A DNA stretch of 64,000 bases, taken from positions 46,120 through 110,119 of the forward strand of contig NZ_JARBUT010000023.1 of NCBI RefSeq assembly GCF_028882275.1, given 5' to 3'. Below, piece after piece: positions 27,139-34,384 of this stretch (the first letter of the stretch is position 1; every line of letters starts with the position of its first letter). Origin of the DNA: Nocardiopsis sp. N85. GTDB lineage: Bacteria > Actinomycetota > Actinomycetes > Streptosporangiales > Streptosporangiaceae. The translations under genes were made by a program, and so were the position numbers. The notes below the pieces were generated by a model. It made no database searches, had not been told where the DNA came from, and saw only the letters and a program-made list of their open reading frames with translations.

Positions 27139-28179
27139 CTACATGGCGCCGGTGCGGGCGTCCTTCCACAGGTCCAGCCCGCCGTCGACCGCGTGCTCGT
27201 CGATGGCCGCCAGTTCCTCCTCCGTGAACTCCAGGTTCCCCAGCGCCGCGACGTTCTGCTCCAACTGGGAGACCGAGGAGGCCCCGGTGACCAGCGACGT
27301 CACCCGCGGGTCCCGCAGCGCCCAGGCCAGGGCCAACTGGGCCAGGGACTGCCCGCGCGACGTCGCGATGGCGTCGAGCGCGCGCAGGTGCCCCCGCGTC
27401 TCCTCCGACAGCCACGAGGTGTCGAACGACTTGCCCTGCGTCGCCCGCGACCCCTCCGGCACCCCGTCGAGGTAGCGGTCGGTGAGCAGCCCCTGCGCCA
27501 ACGCGGTGAAACCGATGACCCCCACGCCCAGTTCACCGACGGTGTCGAGCAGGCCCTCGGTCTCGATCCACCGGTTGAGCATCGAGTACGAGGGCTGGTG
27601 GATCAGCAGCGGCGTCCCCAGGTCCCGGAGGATCTCGTACGCCCGCCGCGTGCGCTCGGCGTCGTACGAGGAGATCCCCACGTACAGCGCCTTCCCCTGC
27701 CGCACCGCCGTGTCCAGCGCCCCCATGGTCTCCTCCAGGGGAGTGGTGGCGTCCAACCGGTGCGAGTAGAAGATGTCGACGTAGTCGAGTCCCATGCGCC
27801 GCAACGATTGGTCCAGGGAGGCCAGCACGTACTTGCGCGACCCGCCGCCCTGCCCGTACGGGCCCGGCCACATGTCCCAGCCGGCCTTGGTCGAGACGAT
27901 CATCTCGTCGCGGTACGGCGCGAAGTCCTCGCGCATGAGTCGGCCGAAGTTGATCTCGGCGGCCCCGTAGGGCGGCCCGTAGTTGTTGGCGAGGTCGTGG
28001 TGGGTGATGCCCAGGTCGAACGCCCGGCGGGCGATGGCCCGCTGGGCCTCGAAGGGACGGTCGTCGCCGAAGTTGTGCCAGTACCCCAGGGACAGCACCG
28101 GCAGGTCCAGGCCGGAGCGTCCGGTGCGACGGTAGATCATGCTTCCGTCGTAGCGTTCGGGTGCGGCGACGTAGGTCAT
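27139..28179 (-). CDS. Aldo/keto reductase, YghZ/L-glyceraldehyde 3-phosphate reductase-like
   Basis: A 346-residue NADPH-dependent reductase with a TIM barrel. The AKR pattern is GITHHDLANNYGPPYGAAE (about residue 58; D and Y of the catalytic tetrad), KAGWDMWPGPYG (catalytic Lys), DIFYSHRLD (catalytic His) and the C-terminal NADP motif. YxPPYGxAE with a GGSRKYV segment is typical of the YghZ/Gpr branch (AKR14), which detoxifies methylglyoxal and reduces L-glyceraldehyde 3-phosphate. ATG 28179 starts the homologous region; an ATG at 28227 would add 16 atypical residues. Monocistronic. Confidence 0.88.
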   Translation of the reverse strand: MTYVAAPERYDGSMIYRRTGRSGLDLPVLSLGYWHNFGDDRPFEAQRAIARRAFDLGITHHDLANNYGPPYGAAEINFGRLMREDFAPYRDEMIVSTKAGWDMWPGPYGQGGGSRKYVLASLDQSLRRMGLDYVDIFYSHRLDATTPLEETMGALDTAVRQGKALYVGISSYDAERTRRAYEILRDLGTPLLIHQPSYSMLNRWIETEGLLDTVGELGVGVIGFTALAQGLLTDRYLDGVPEGSRATQGKSFDTSWLSEETRGHLRALDAIATSRGQSLAQLALAWALRDPRVTSLVTGASSVSQLEQNVAALGNLEFTEEELAAIDEHAVDGGLDLWKDARTGAM

Positions 28180-28275
28180 CTGGTGCGGCTTTCTCGTGTG
28201 GCTGTTGTCGAGGTGGGGGGCTTTCACTCTGCTCCCACCTGCGTCGCGTTGTCCAACAGGTGTTCGCGATCGGAT

Positions 28276-28294
28276 TGAGAAGTCCCGCTTCTCA
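28276..28294 (-). terminator. Small hairpin at the end of the HIT gene
   Basis: TGAGAAG and CTTCTCA form a 7-bp stem with a 5-nt loop whose first arm includes the HIT stop codon. Reasonable as a weak intrinsic terminator before the downstream aldo/keto reductase gene. Confidence 0.45.
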
Positions 28295-28720
28295 GTTCGG
28301 CGCGACCGCTTCGGCGAACCCCAGCCCGGTGAGGGCGCGGCGCAACCGTTGGGCCGCGTCCTCCAGGGCGTCCTGGTCCTCTTCGACGGAGGCGGAGGTG
28401 ACGTCCAGGTCCTCGGTCTCCCACAGCGGCGATACGTGGATGTGCAGGTGGGGGACTTCGAGCCCGGCGATGAGGAGTCCGGCGCGTGGCGCGTCGAAGG
28501 CGTGCTTCACCCCCCGGCCGACGGCGCCCGCCACCCGGAAGCAGTGGTCGAGCAGCTCCGGGTCGGCGGTGGTCCAGTCGTCCACCTCGGCGCGCGGCAC
28601 GACCAGGGTGTGCCCGGGTTTCAGGGGCGCGATGGACAGGAACGCCACGGCGACCGGGTCCTCCCAGACGAAGCGTCCCGGCAGTTCGCGGTCGATGATG
28701 CGGGTGAACAGGGTGGGCAT
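28292..28720 (-). CDS. HIT family nucleotide-binding protein
   Basis: A 142-residue histidine-triad protein. The active-site triad reads VPHLHIHVSPL (about residues 89-99; HxHxHxx), preceded by the conserved FLSIAPLKPGHTLVVPR (about 28-44). HIT enzymes of this size hydrolyse nucleoside phosphoramidates or adenylated substrates, releasing AMP. The C-terminal 40 residues form a helical extension (EDQDALEDAAQRLRRAL). ATG 28720 is preceded by GGAGAGG. The substrate is not predictable from context. Confidence 0.9.
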   Translation of the reverse strand: MPTLFTRIIDRELPGRFVWEDPVAVAFLSIAPLKPGHTLVVPRAEVDDWTTADPELLDHCFRVAGAVGRGVKHAFDAPRAGLLIAGLEVPHLHIHVSPLWETEDLDVTSASVEEDQDALEDAAQRLRRALTGLGFAEAVAPN

Positions 28721-28745
28721 GGTCGCCTCTCCGAACGGTGATCGC

Positions 28746-28777
28746 TGTCCTCCGAGGGGCGCGGCCCTCGGAGGACA
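28746..28777 (-). terminator. Perfect hairpin upstream of HIT gene
   Basis: TGTCCTCCGAGGG pairs with CCCTCGGAGGACA (13 bp, 6-nt loop). It lies 26 bp before the HIT start and 300 bp after the FUSC gene stop, so it probably ends read-through from the sigma/FUSC operon; a leader element for the HIT mRNA is the alternative. Confidence 0.55.
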
Positions 28778-29072
28778 CGTTCTCACGCGCGGTCGGGTTC
28801 CGCTTCCGGAGGAGGGCCTCGTCGATGTCGGGCGGGGCGTGCCCGTGTCGGTCGGACACGTCGGCGCGGATCCACCGGTCGACGGTGTCCGGGGACGGGG
28901 GGACCCGAGGCCGTGCGCCTCCCGCCGTGACGAGGCGCGCGGTGCTCCTGGAGTCTGTTCCTCGCGTGCTCTCCCGCGCCCACGGGGTTCGGGAGGCCCG
29001 GAGCGAACGTCCGAGGCCCGAGGACGTGAGCGCGGGGCCGAAGGTCCCCCTTCTCCGGGCGCGCGGGTGCGC
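28778..29072. other. Intergenic stretch without recognised gene
   Basis: About 295 bases (350 with the hairpin) between the FUSC stop and the HIT gene. Only low-complexity frames are present; it should contain the HIT promoter, which I could not place. Confidence 0.5.
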
Positions 29073-30242
29073 CTAACGGGAATGCTCGACGGACGCTCGC
29101 AGGACCTCGTCGACGTGGTCCAGTTCGTCGTTCAGCCGGCTCGCCTCCAACAGGAGCGCGCCGTAGGGGAGACCGGGGTCGTCCACCGGGGGGCCGTCGG
29201 GGGCGCGGCAGGCCTCCTCCAGCTCGCGCTCGCACCGGTCGACCCGTTCGACCGCCTCGTGGAACCGCTCCACCGGGGGATCCCAGGTCGGACCCTCCGA
29301 GCCCCGCCAGTCCTCCAGGACCCGCCATGCCCCGGCCACGGCCAGGATCAGGTCCCCGCACCTGGCCGTCATGGCGGGGGTGGGGGAGGGGGCCTCCTCG
29401 CGCCCTCGGGCCAGGCTCCGTGCCACCGAGGCGATCTGGTGGATCGCCCGTTCCAGCGAGTCGATGAGCCGATCGTGGTCGTGCACGTGCAGGCGGTCGC
29501 GGTGGAACAGCCGCCGGGGATTGTAAAAGGTGCTCTCCCAGGCGACTCCGCTCGTCTCCCGGGCCTGACGCGCGATCCGCGCCAGCTCCTCCGTGCGCGA
29601 ACGCCACTCCTCGGCGGTGTCCCGGTCGGGGTGTCCCTCGCGCAGCGTCTCCCCGATGTCCTCGCACAGCCGCCGCAGCCCTCCCGCCAGGGAGGTGACC
29701 GCCCGCGCCACACCGCGCAACCGCAGCGGCGGCAGCAGGAGGAGGTTGACGGTCACCCCCGTGGCCGAACCCACGAGGACGACCACGAAGATCTCCACCG
29801 CCTGGCCGAGCAGTTCCCCGGCGTCGTTCAGGCCGCTGAAGACGGCGAAGGCGAAGAACGCCGCCGTGCCGACCTGGGTTCCCTGGTCGCCCAGACGGCG
29901 CCAGCGGCCGATGGCCAGGGCCAGGAGCGCCGCGAGCGCGAAGTCCACCGGTCCCAGGCCCACGAAGGCCACCAGGACGGTGGTCAGGGCGATGCCCAGG
30001 ACCACCGCCCCGACCATCCGCAACGACCGCAGCAGTGAGCGGTAGACGGTGATCTCCACCATCATCAGGGCCGCGAACGGCGCGAACGCCGGTGAGGCCG
30101 CCCCGATCACGTGATGGGCCAGGATCCAGGCCAGGGTCGTGGCCAGGGTCGCCTTCAGGAGCAGGACGGCGGTCTCCCGCCTCCGGCCGCCGAAGGCCGG
30201 GACCCGGCGAAGCAGACGGCGCACCCCGGCCGTGGGCGACAC
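29073..30242 (-). CDS. FUSC/ArAE-type membrane protein (aromatic acid exporter-like)
   Basis: A 389-residue protein. Residues about 20-185 contain five or six membrane helices with the FUSC pattern (LKATLATTLAWILAHHVIG, FAALMMVEITVYRSLLRSLR, ATGVTVNLLLLPPL); the remaining 200 residues are cytosolic and helical. FUSC/YhcP proteins are fusaric-acid or aromatic-acid exporter relatives, and some actinobacterial ones are stress-linked. GTG 30242 has GAGGA upstream; a TTG at 30278 would overlap the sigma gene. It follows the sigma factor by 32 bp and is probably co-transcribed. Substrate unknown. Confidence 0.75.
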   Translation of the reverse strand: MSPTAGVRRLLRRVPAFGGRRRETAVLLLKATLATTLAWILAHHVIGAASPAFAPFAALMMVEITVYRSLLRSLRMVGAVVLGIALTTVLVAFVGLGPVDFALAALLALAIGRWRRLGDQGTQVGTAAFFAFAVFSGLNDAGELLGQAVEIFVVVLVGSATGVTVNLLLLPPLRLRGVARAVTSLAGGLRRLCEDIGETLREGHPDRDTAEEWRSRTEELARIARQARETSGVAWESTFYNPRRLFHRDRLHVHDHDRLIDSLERAIHQIASVARSLARGREEAPSPTPAMTARCGDLILAVAGAWRVLEDWRGSEGPTWDPPVERFHEAVERVDRCERELEEACRAPDGPPVDDPGLPYGALLLEASRLNDELDHVDEVLRASVEHSR

Positions 30243-30274
30243 GGAATCCTCGGTGTCACGGTCCAACGCGCTCC

Positions 30275-31105
30275 TCAATCCTCGGTGTCGTCCCGGTCGA
30301 CCCGCCTCCTGAGCTTGTCCAGGGTGGCGGCCAGGAGCCGGGACACGTGCATCTGGGAACAGCCGATCTCATCGGCGATCTGCGCCTGGGTGCGCTCCGC
30401 GAAGAAACGCAGGTGGAGGATGGTGCGCTCGCGCGAGTTCAGACAGGACATCGCCGGGCGCAGGGATTCGCGCTCCACCACCAGCTCGTAGGAGTCGTCC
30501 TCCCGGCCGATCCGCTCCTCCAGGGTGGGACCCTCCCCTTCCTCGCCCTTGTGGTCGGGCAGGTCCAGGGACAGGGTGCTGTAGGCCTGGGACGCCTGGA
30601 GCAGTTCTCGGATCTCCTCTTCGGGCAGACCCATCTCGGCGGCGAGTTCGTCGGTGCCGGGCTCGCGGGCGTGGCGCTGCTGGAACTCGACGACGGCGCG
30701 GTGGAGACGGCCGCGCTGTTCCTGGTGTCGGCGCGGTACGCGCACGGCCCAGGTGTGGTCGCGGAAGTGCCGCTTGATCTCACCGGTGACGGTGGGCAGC
30801 AGGTAGGAGATGAACTTCTTCCCCCGGTGGGGGTCGTATCCGTGGATGGCCTTGACCAGGCCCAGGTGCGCGGTCTGGCGCAGGTCCTCGTAGGGTTCGC
30901 CGCGCCCGCTGTAGTGCCGGGCGATCCGGTACAGGAGCGGTCGGTACAGCTCCAGGACCCGTTCCTGGAGGAGAGCGGCCTTCGGATTGCCCTCGGGCAG
31001 GGCCTTGAGACCCGCCAGGAGTTCTTCGGCCGACCGCTCGTCGATGTCCTCGTCATCGACGGCGGTGCCGGAACCGGTGCGTACACCGGTCGTGTTCACG
31101 GGCAT
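30275..31105 (-). CDS. RNA polymerase sigma factor, SigB/SigF/SigG family
   Basis: A 276-residue group 3 sigma-70 factor. Region 2 is visible as YEDLRQTAHLGLVKAIHGYD (about residues 72-91) and ISYLLPTVTGEIKRHFRD (core of 2.3-2.4); region 3 follows with TDELAAEMGLPEEEIRELL, and region 4 with ERTQAQIADEIGCSQMHVSR (about 240-259). This class directs general-stress and sporulation genes in actinobacteria and is usually held by an RsbW-type anti-sigma factor; none is adjacent. ATG 31105 has GGAGG. Nearby genes carry matching promoters (GTTT-N14/15-GGGTAG), suggesting it controls this island. Confidence 0.92.
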   Translation of the reverse strand: MPVNTTGVRTGSGTAVDDEDIDERSAEELLAGLKALPEGNPKAALLQERVLELYRPLLYRIARHYSGRGEPYEDLRQTAHLGLVKAIHGYDPHRGKKFISYLLPTVTGEIKRHFRDHTWAVRVPRRHQEQRGRLHRAVVEFQQRHAREPGTDELAAEMGLPEEEIRELLQASQAYSTLSLDLPDHKGEEGEGPTLEERIGREDDSYELVVERESLRPAMSCLNSRERTILHLRFFAERTQAQIADEIGCSQMHVSRLLAATLDKLRRRVDRDDTED

Positions 31106-31804
31106 GACGTCCTCCACCTGAGCGGGAGTGCGTTCGCGACGCGGTCTCCGCGTCCCTGTCGAAGTGCTGCTCGGCGGCCGCTCACCCGCCGTGTGCCCGG
31201 CGGGTGGGCCGCGATGGCCGTGGTCACCGTCGAGAGTCGGAACGGCTCCGGAGAGTGACCTCGGGCCTCTACTTTCCCGGTGGAATCGACGATTAAAGCG
31301 GTGATACACGCTTTTCGCGAAGTTTGACCGGAAGGTGGGATGTCCTGTGCTCGAAGGAGACGTCGTCCACCCTCGGGCGGGCGAGGCCCAGGCGTTCACA
31401 CCCGGCGGCTCGGACCCGTCGGGCGGTTCCGGCACGGGACGGCGCGGGCCGTCCGGAGCGGTGGGAGGACGGTGCCGGGGGAGCGGGCGGTCCCACGGGT
31501 GGGCGTCGTGGACACCGTCCGGCCACGGCGGCGCCGCTCGGGGGCGGAGGGGCGCGCAGGTCCACGGGCACCGGCGCGGCGATGCCCCGGAGGTCGACGG
31601 CGGGTCCGGAGCGCGTCCGTGGACGCTGATCGGGGCGGCCGTGGGAGGGGACCCTCGGTGGGATCCGGCCGCTCGGGGCGGGTGACGGTACCGGGTGGGC
31701 GCCTCCGGTGCTCGACACCGGGCGGGGAGACGACGTTCCGCGACCCGCCACGCGACGAAGCCCCCGGACCCGGGGACCGACTCACGAAGGGGGCGCGCAC
31801 CGCT
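31106..31804. other. Long gene-less stretch upstream of the sigma gene
   Basis: About 700 bases. The sigma-gene promoter should lie in the AT-richer patch 31260-31330 (minus strand GCTTTAATC, then ACCGGGAAAG, a poor SigB-type match). The remainder is GC-rich with overlapping low-complexity frames on both strands; no RNA gene or conserved protein was recognised. Confidence 0.5.
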
Positions 31805-31850
31805 CGGGGTCCGTCCATCCGATCCCCCGTGACCGGATGGACGGACCCCG
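31805..31850 (-). terminator. Perfect 17-bp hairpin terminator of the CBS gene
   Basis: CGGGGTCCGTCCATCCG and its exact complement (31834-31850) are separated by 12 nt. It begins 16 bp after the stop of the minus-strand CBS gene and is a strong intrinsic terminator despite lacking a T-run. Confidence 0.85.
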
Positions 31851-31865
31851 TGGAGGCCCACCTCC

Positions 31866-32288
31866 TCAGCGGTTGGGGCTCGCGGAACTCACGTCGGCCA
31901 GCGCGGAGCCCCCGTCGACGACCCTCGCCAGGTCCCCCATGGTCACGACGCCCACGACCCGACCGCCGTCCACGACGGGCAGGCGGCGTACGGCGCCCTG
32001 GCGCATCGTGTTCACGGCCTCGCGGATGTCGCTCCGCGGGGTCACGGTGACCATCTCGGAGCTACAGATCTCGCCGGCGGTGTGGTCGGCGGGATCGCCT
32101 CCCTGGGCCACGCACCGCACGACCACGTCCCGGTCGGTGACGATGCCCACCAGCCGGTCCTCCTCGGCGACGAGGACGTCGCCCAGGTCGGAGTCGCGCA
32201 TGATCTCGGCGACCTCCCGCAGGGACGTGTCGGGCGCGACGGTGCGCGCCGGGGCGGTCATCACGTCGGAGATGCTGTTCGTCGCCAT
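31866..32288 (-). CDS. Two-CBS-domain protein
   Basis: A 140-residue protein made of two CBS motifs: VMTAPARTVAPDTSLREVAE (about 9-28) to DRLVGIVTDRDVVVR (about 46-60), then MVTVTPRSDIREAVNTM to RVVGVVTMGDLARVV. Such stand-alone Bateman modules bind adenine nucleotides and are common in actinobacterial stress regulons (M. tuberculosis Hrp1 is the best-known relative). ATG 32288 has GGAAAGG 8 nt upstream; GTG 32297 overlaps that site and is less likely. A SigB-type promoter lies at 32344-32367. Confidence 0.9.
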   Translation of the reverse strand: MATNSISDVMTAPARTVAPDTSLREVAEIMRDSDLGDVLVAEEDRLVGIVTDRDVVVRCVAQGGDPADHTAGEICSSEMVTVTPRSDIREAVNTMRQGAVRRLPVVDGGRVVGVVTMGDLARVVDGGSALADVSSASPNR

Positions 32289-32343
32289 CTTCGGCACCTT
32301 TCCTCTTCTCGGTTCGGAACTCTCGGAGCCCGTCTTCGGCCAC

Positions 32344-32367
32344 TAGCCCGTAGGGCGGGGCGTAAAC
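32344..32367 (-). promoter_or_regulatory. SigB-type promoter of the CBS gene
   Basis: On the minus strand GTTT (32367-32364), 14 bp, then GGGCTA (32349-32344). It resembles the actinobacterial stress-sigma consensus GNNT-N14-16-GGGTAY and sits about 55 bp before the start codon. Confidence 0.5.
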
Positions 32368-32404
32368 ACCGGCCCCGGTGGACCCGGTCGCGCGGGACCG
32401 CCAT

Positions 32405-32430
32405 GTTTACCTGGCCTTTCTGCAGGTAGT
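32405..32430 (+). promoter_or_regulatory. SigB-type promoter of the carbamoyltransferase gene
   Basis: GTTT at 32405-32408, then 15 bp and AGGTAG at 32424-32429 (16 bp and GGTAGT if read one base later). It is divergent from the CBS promoter, with the two GTTTAC -35 elements facing away from each other, about 60 bp before ATG 32490. Confidence 0.45.
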
Positions 32431-32489
32431 CGAATGGTTGCGCCGGGCATCCGGCGGCTCCGCACACCCCCAGGAAGAAGGCTGAACAC

Positions 32490-34139
32490 ATGCGTGTCCT
32501 CGGTGTCAACGCGGTCTTCCACGATCCGGCCGCGGCACTGGTCGTCGACGGCCACACGGTGGCGGCGGCCGAGGAGGAACGGTTCTCCCGCCGCAAGCAC
32601 GGAAAGGACCCGCTCCCCTTCTCCACCTGGGAGTTGCCGGTGGAGGCGATGCGCTGGTGCCTGGAGAAGGGCGGACTCGCGCCGCGGGACCTGGACGCCG
32701 TCAGCTACTCCTACCACCCCGCCCTGGCCGACCCCGAGGGTCCGGGCCAGGACACCGACTGGGAGCAGTTGCGCCTGTTCTACGTCGAACGGGTACCCCA
32801 CTTCCTGGCCACCACGCTGCCGGGACTGGATCCGTCCCGGGTCGTCTACGTGGCCCATCACGTGGCCCACGCCGCCTCCGCGGTGTTCGCCGCGCCCCCG
32901 TTCCAGGGGAGCCGCGACTCCGCGGTGTTCGTCGCGGACGCACGGGGTGAGGCCACGTCGCACCTGGTCGGCACCTACATCGGCGGAAAGTTCGAGGTAC
33001 TGACCCGGCAACCGCTGCCCGACTCGCTGGGGCTGATCTACCAGCAGCTGACCGAACATCTGGGGTTCCGTCGCTTCGGCGACGAGTACAAGGTGATGGC
33101 CCTGGCCTCCCACGGGGAGCCCACGATGCTCGACCGGGTGCGCGAGCACCTGTGCTACGAGTCCGAGGGGCGGGTCCATGCCCGTGACATGCCGTGGGAA
33201 TCCCTGGTGGGGCGTCTTCCGCCCGGCGCCGACCCGGGGCGGGAGCACGCCGACCTGGCCGCCAGCGTCCAGGAGGCGATGGAGGAGTCGCTCCTGGGGG
33301 TGCTGGGGTGGACGTACGAGAACACCGGCCTGCGGCGGGTGACGATGGCGGGCGGGATCGCGCTCAACCACAGGGCCAACAGCCGCGTCTTCCGGGAGGG
33401 CCCCTTCGAGGACGTGTGGGTGCAGCCCGCGGCCGGGGACTCCGGGACCGCGCTGGGCGGCGCCCTGTACGTGGCGGCGCACAGCGGGGACGAGCCGTGG
33501 CCGATGCCCGGCGCCGACCTGGGGCGATCCTGGGACGAGGACGAACTCGCGGACCTGCTGCGCGACGCCGAGGTCTCCGTCGAACGCCCCGCCGACCTGC
33601 CCGCCGCGGTCGCCTCGGCGCTGTCCGACAACGCCCTGGTGGCGTGGTTCCAGGGCCGCTCGGAGTACGGGCCCCGCGCGCTGGGGCACCGCTCCCTGCT
33701 GGCCAACCCGGCCTACCCGGCCAACCTCGAACGCCTCAACCGGGTCAAGGGCAGGGAGCGCTTCCTCCCGGTGGCCCCGATGGTGGTGGAGGAACGGGCC
33801 TCGGAGATCTTCTCCGGCGGCCCGTTGCCCAGCCCGTACATGCTCTTCTCGCACGAGGTGGCGCGGGAGTGGCGTGAGCGCATCCCCGCCGTCGTCCACG
33901 TGGACGGCACGGCCCGCGTGCAGACGGTCTCACCGGCGGACGATCCGCTCACCTCTCGCCTGTTGTCCGAGTTCGAACACCTCACGGGTCTACCGGTCCT
34001 GGTCAACACCGGCCTCAACACGGACGGCCGCCCGATGGTGGACTCCCCCCGGGACGCGCTGGAGTACCTCGGCTCCGCCCCCGTGGACGTGCTGGCCATC
34101 GGCCCGTTCCTCGTCCGCCGTCGGGGTGGGACGTCGTGA
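32490..34139 (+). CDS. Carbamoyltransferase, NodU/CmcH/TobZ family
   Basis: A 549-residue O-carbamoyltransferase. The N-terminal Kae1-like domain has VNAVFHDPAAALVVDG, the iron-binding HHVAHAASAVF (about residue 127; H-x4-H type) and TMAGGIALNHRAN (about 287). The C-terminal YrdC-like domain has WFQGRSEYGPRALGHRSLLA (about 390) and ERFLPVAPMVVEE. The family transfers carbamoyl from carbamoyl phosphate via carbamoyladenylate to a hydroxyl of a sugar or antibiotic. Here there is no biosynthetic cluster; it lies in the stress island with a SigB-type promoter, so the acceptor is unknown. Confidence 0.9.
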   Translation: MRVLGVNAVFHDPAAALVVDGHTVAAAEEERFSRRKHGKDPLPFSTWELPVEAMRWCLEKGGLAPRDLDAVSYSYHPALADPEGPGQDTDWEQLRLFYVERVPHFLATTLPGLDPSRVVYVAHHVAHAASAVFAAPPFQGSRDSAVFVADARGEATSHLVGTYIGGKFEVLTRQPLPDSLGLIYQQLTEHLGFRRFGDEYKVMALASHGEPTMLDRVREHLCYESEGRVHARDMPWESLVGRLPPGADPGREHADLAASVQEAMEESLLGVLGWTYENTGLRRVTMAGGIALNHRANSRVFREGPFEDVWVQPAAGDSGTALGGALYVAAHSGDEPWPMPGADLGRSWDEDELADLLRDAEVSVERPADLPAAVASALSDNALVAWFQGRSEYGPRALGHRSLLANPAYPANLERLNRVKGRERFLPVAPMVVEERASEIFSGGPLPSPYMLFSHEVAREWRERIPAVVHVDGTARVQTVSPADDPLTSRLLSEFEHLTGLPVLVNTGLNTDGRPMVDSPRDALEYLGSAPVDVLAIGPFLVRRRGGTS

Positions 34140-34324
34140 CGGCCGACGGCGGATACCCGCCGCCGGTGCCCGTGAGCGGGCGTGGAGAGCCCGGCGGGAC
34201 GCCGCGCCCGGAGGCACCCGAGGAGAGGGGCTCCCCGCGAGACGGCGGTCGGCTCCGCCTCGGCGGCGCCTCCCCGGCCCCGGCACCTCCCGCGCCCCCG
34301 GCCTCGTGTGCGCCCGGCGGTGAT

Positions 34325-34378
34325 CCGCACGTGATGGTGCCGTGCCGCCGACCGGCGGCACGGCACCATCACGTGCGG
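34325..34378. terminator. Perfect 26-bp inverted repeat between convergent genes
   Basis: The 26 bases 34325-34350 are the exact reverse complement of 34353-34378, with only AC between. The hairpin starts 185 bp after the carbamoyltransferase stop and ends 6 bp before the convergent catalase stop. It is an unusually long, mismatch-free bidirectional terminator. Confidence 0.85.
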
Positions 34379-34384
34379 GCGGCG

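Noticed and set aside
31340..32050. Open frame in the long intergenic region upstream of the sigma gene.
   Set aside because: Arg/Pro/Gly-rich translation without ribosome site; it runs through the perfect hairpin terminator and into the CBS gene antisense.
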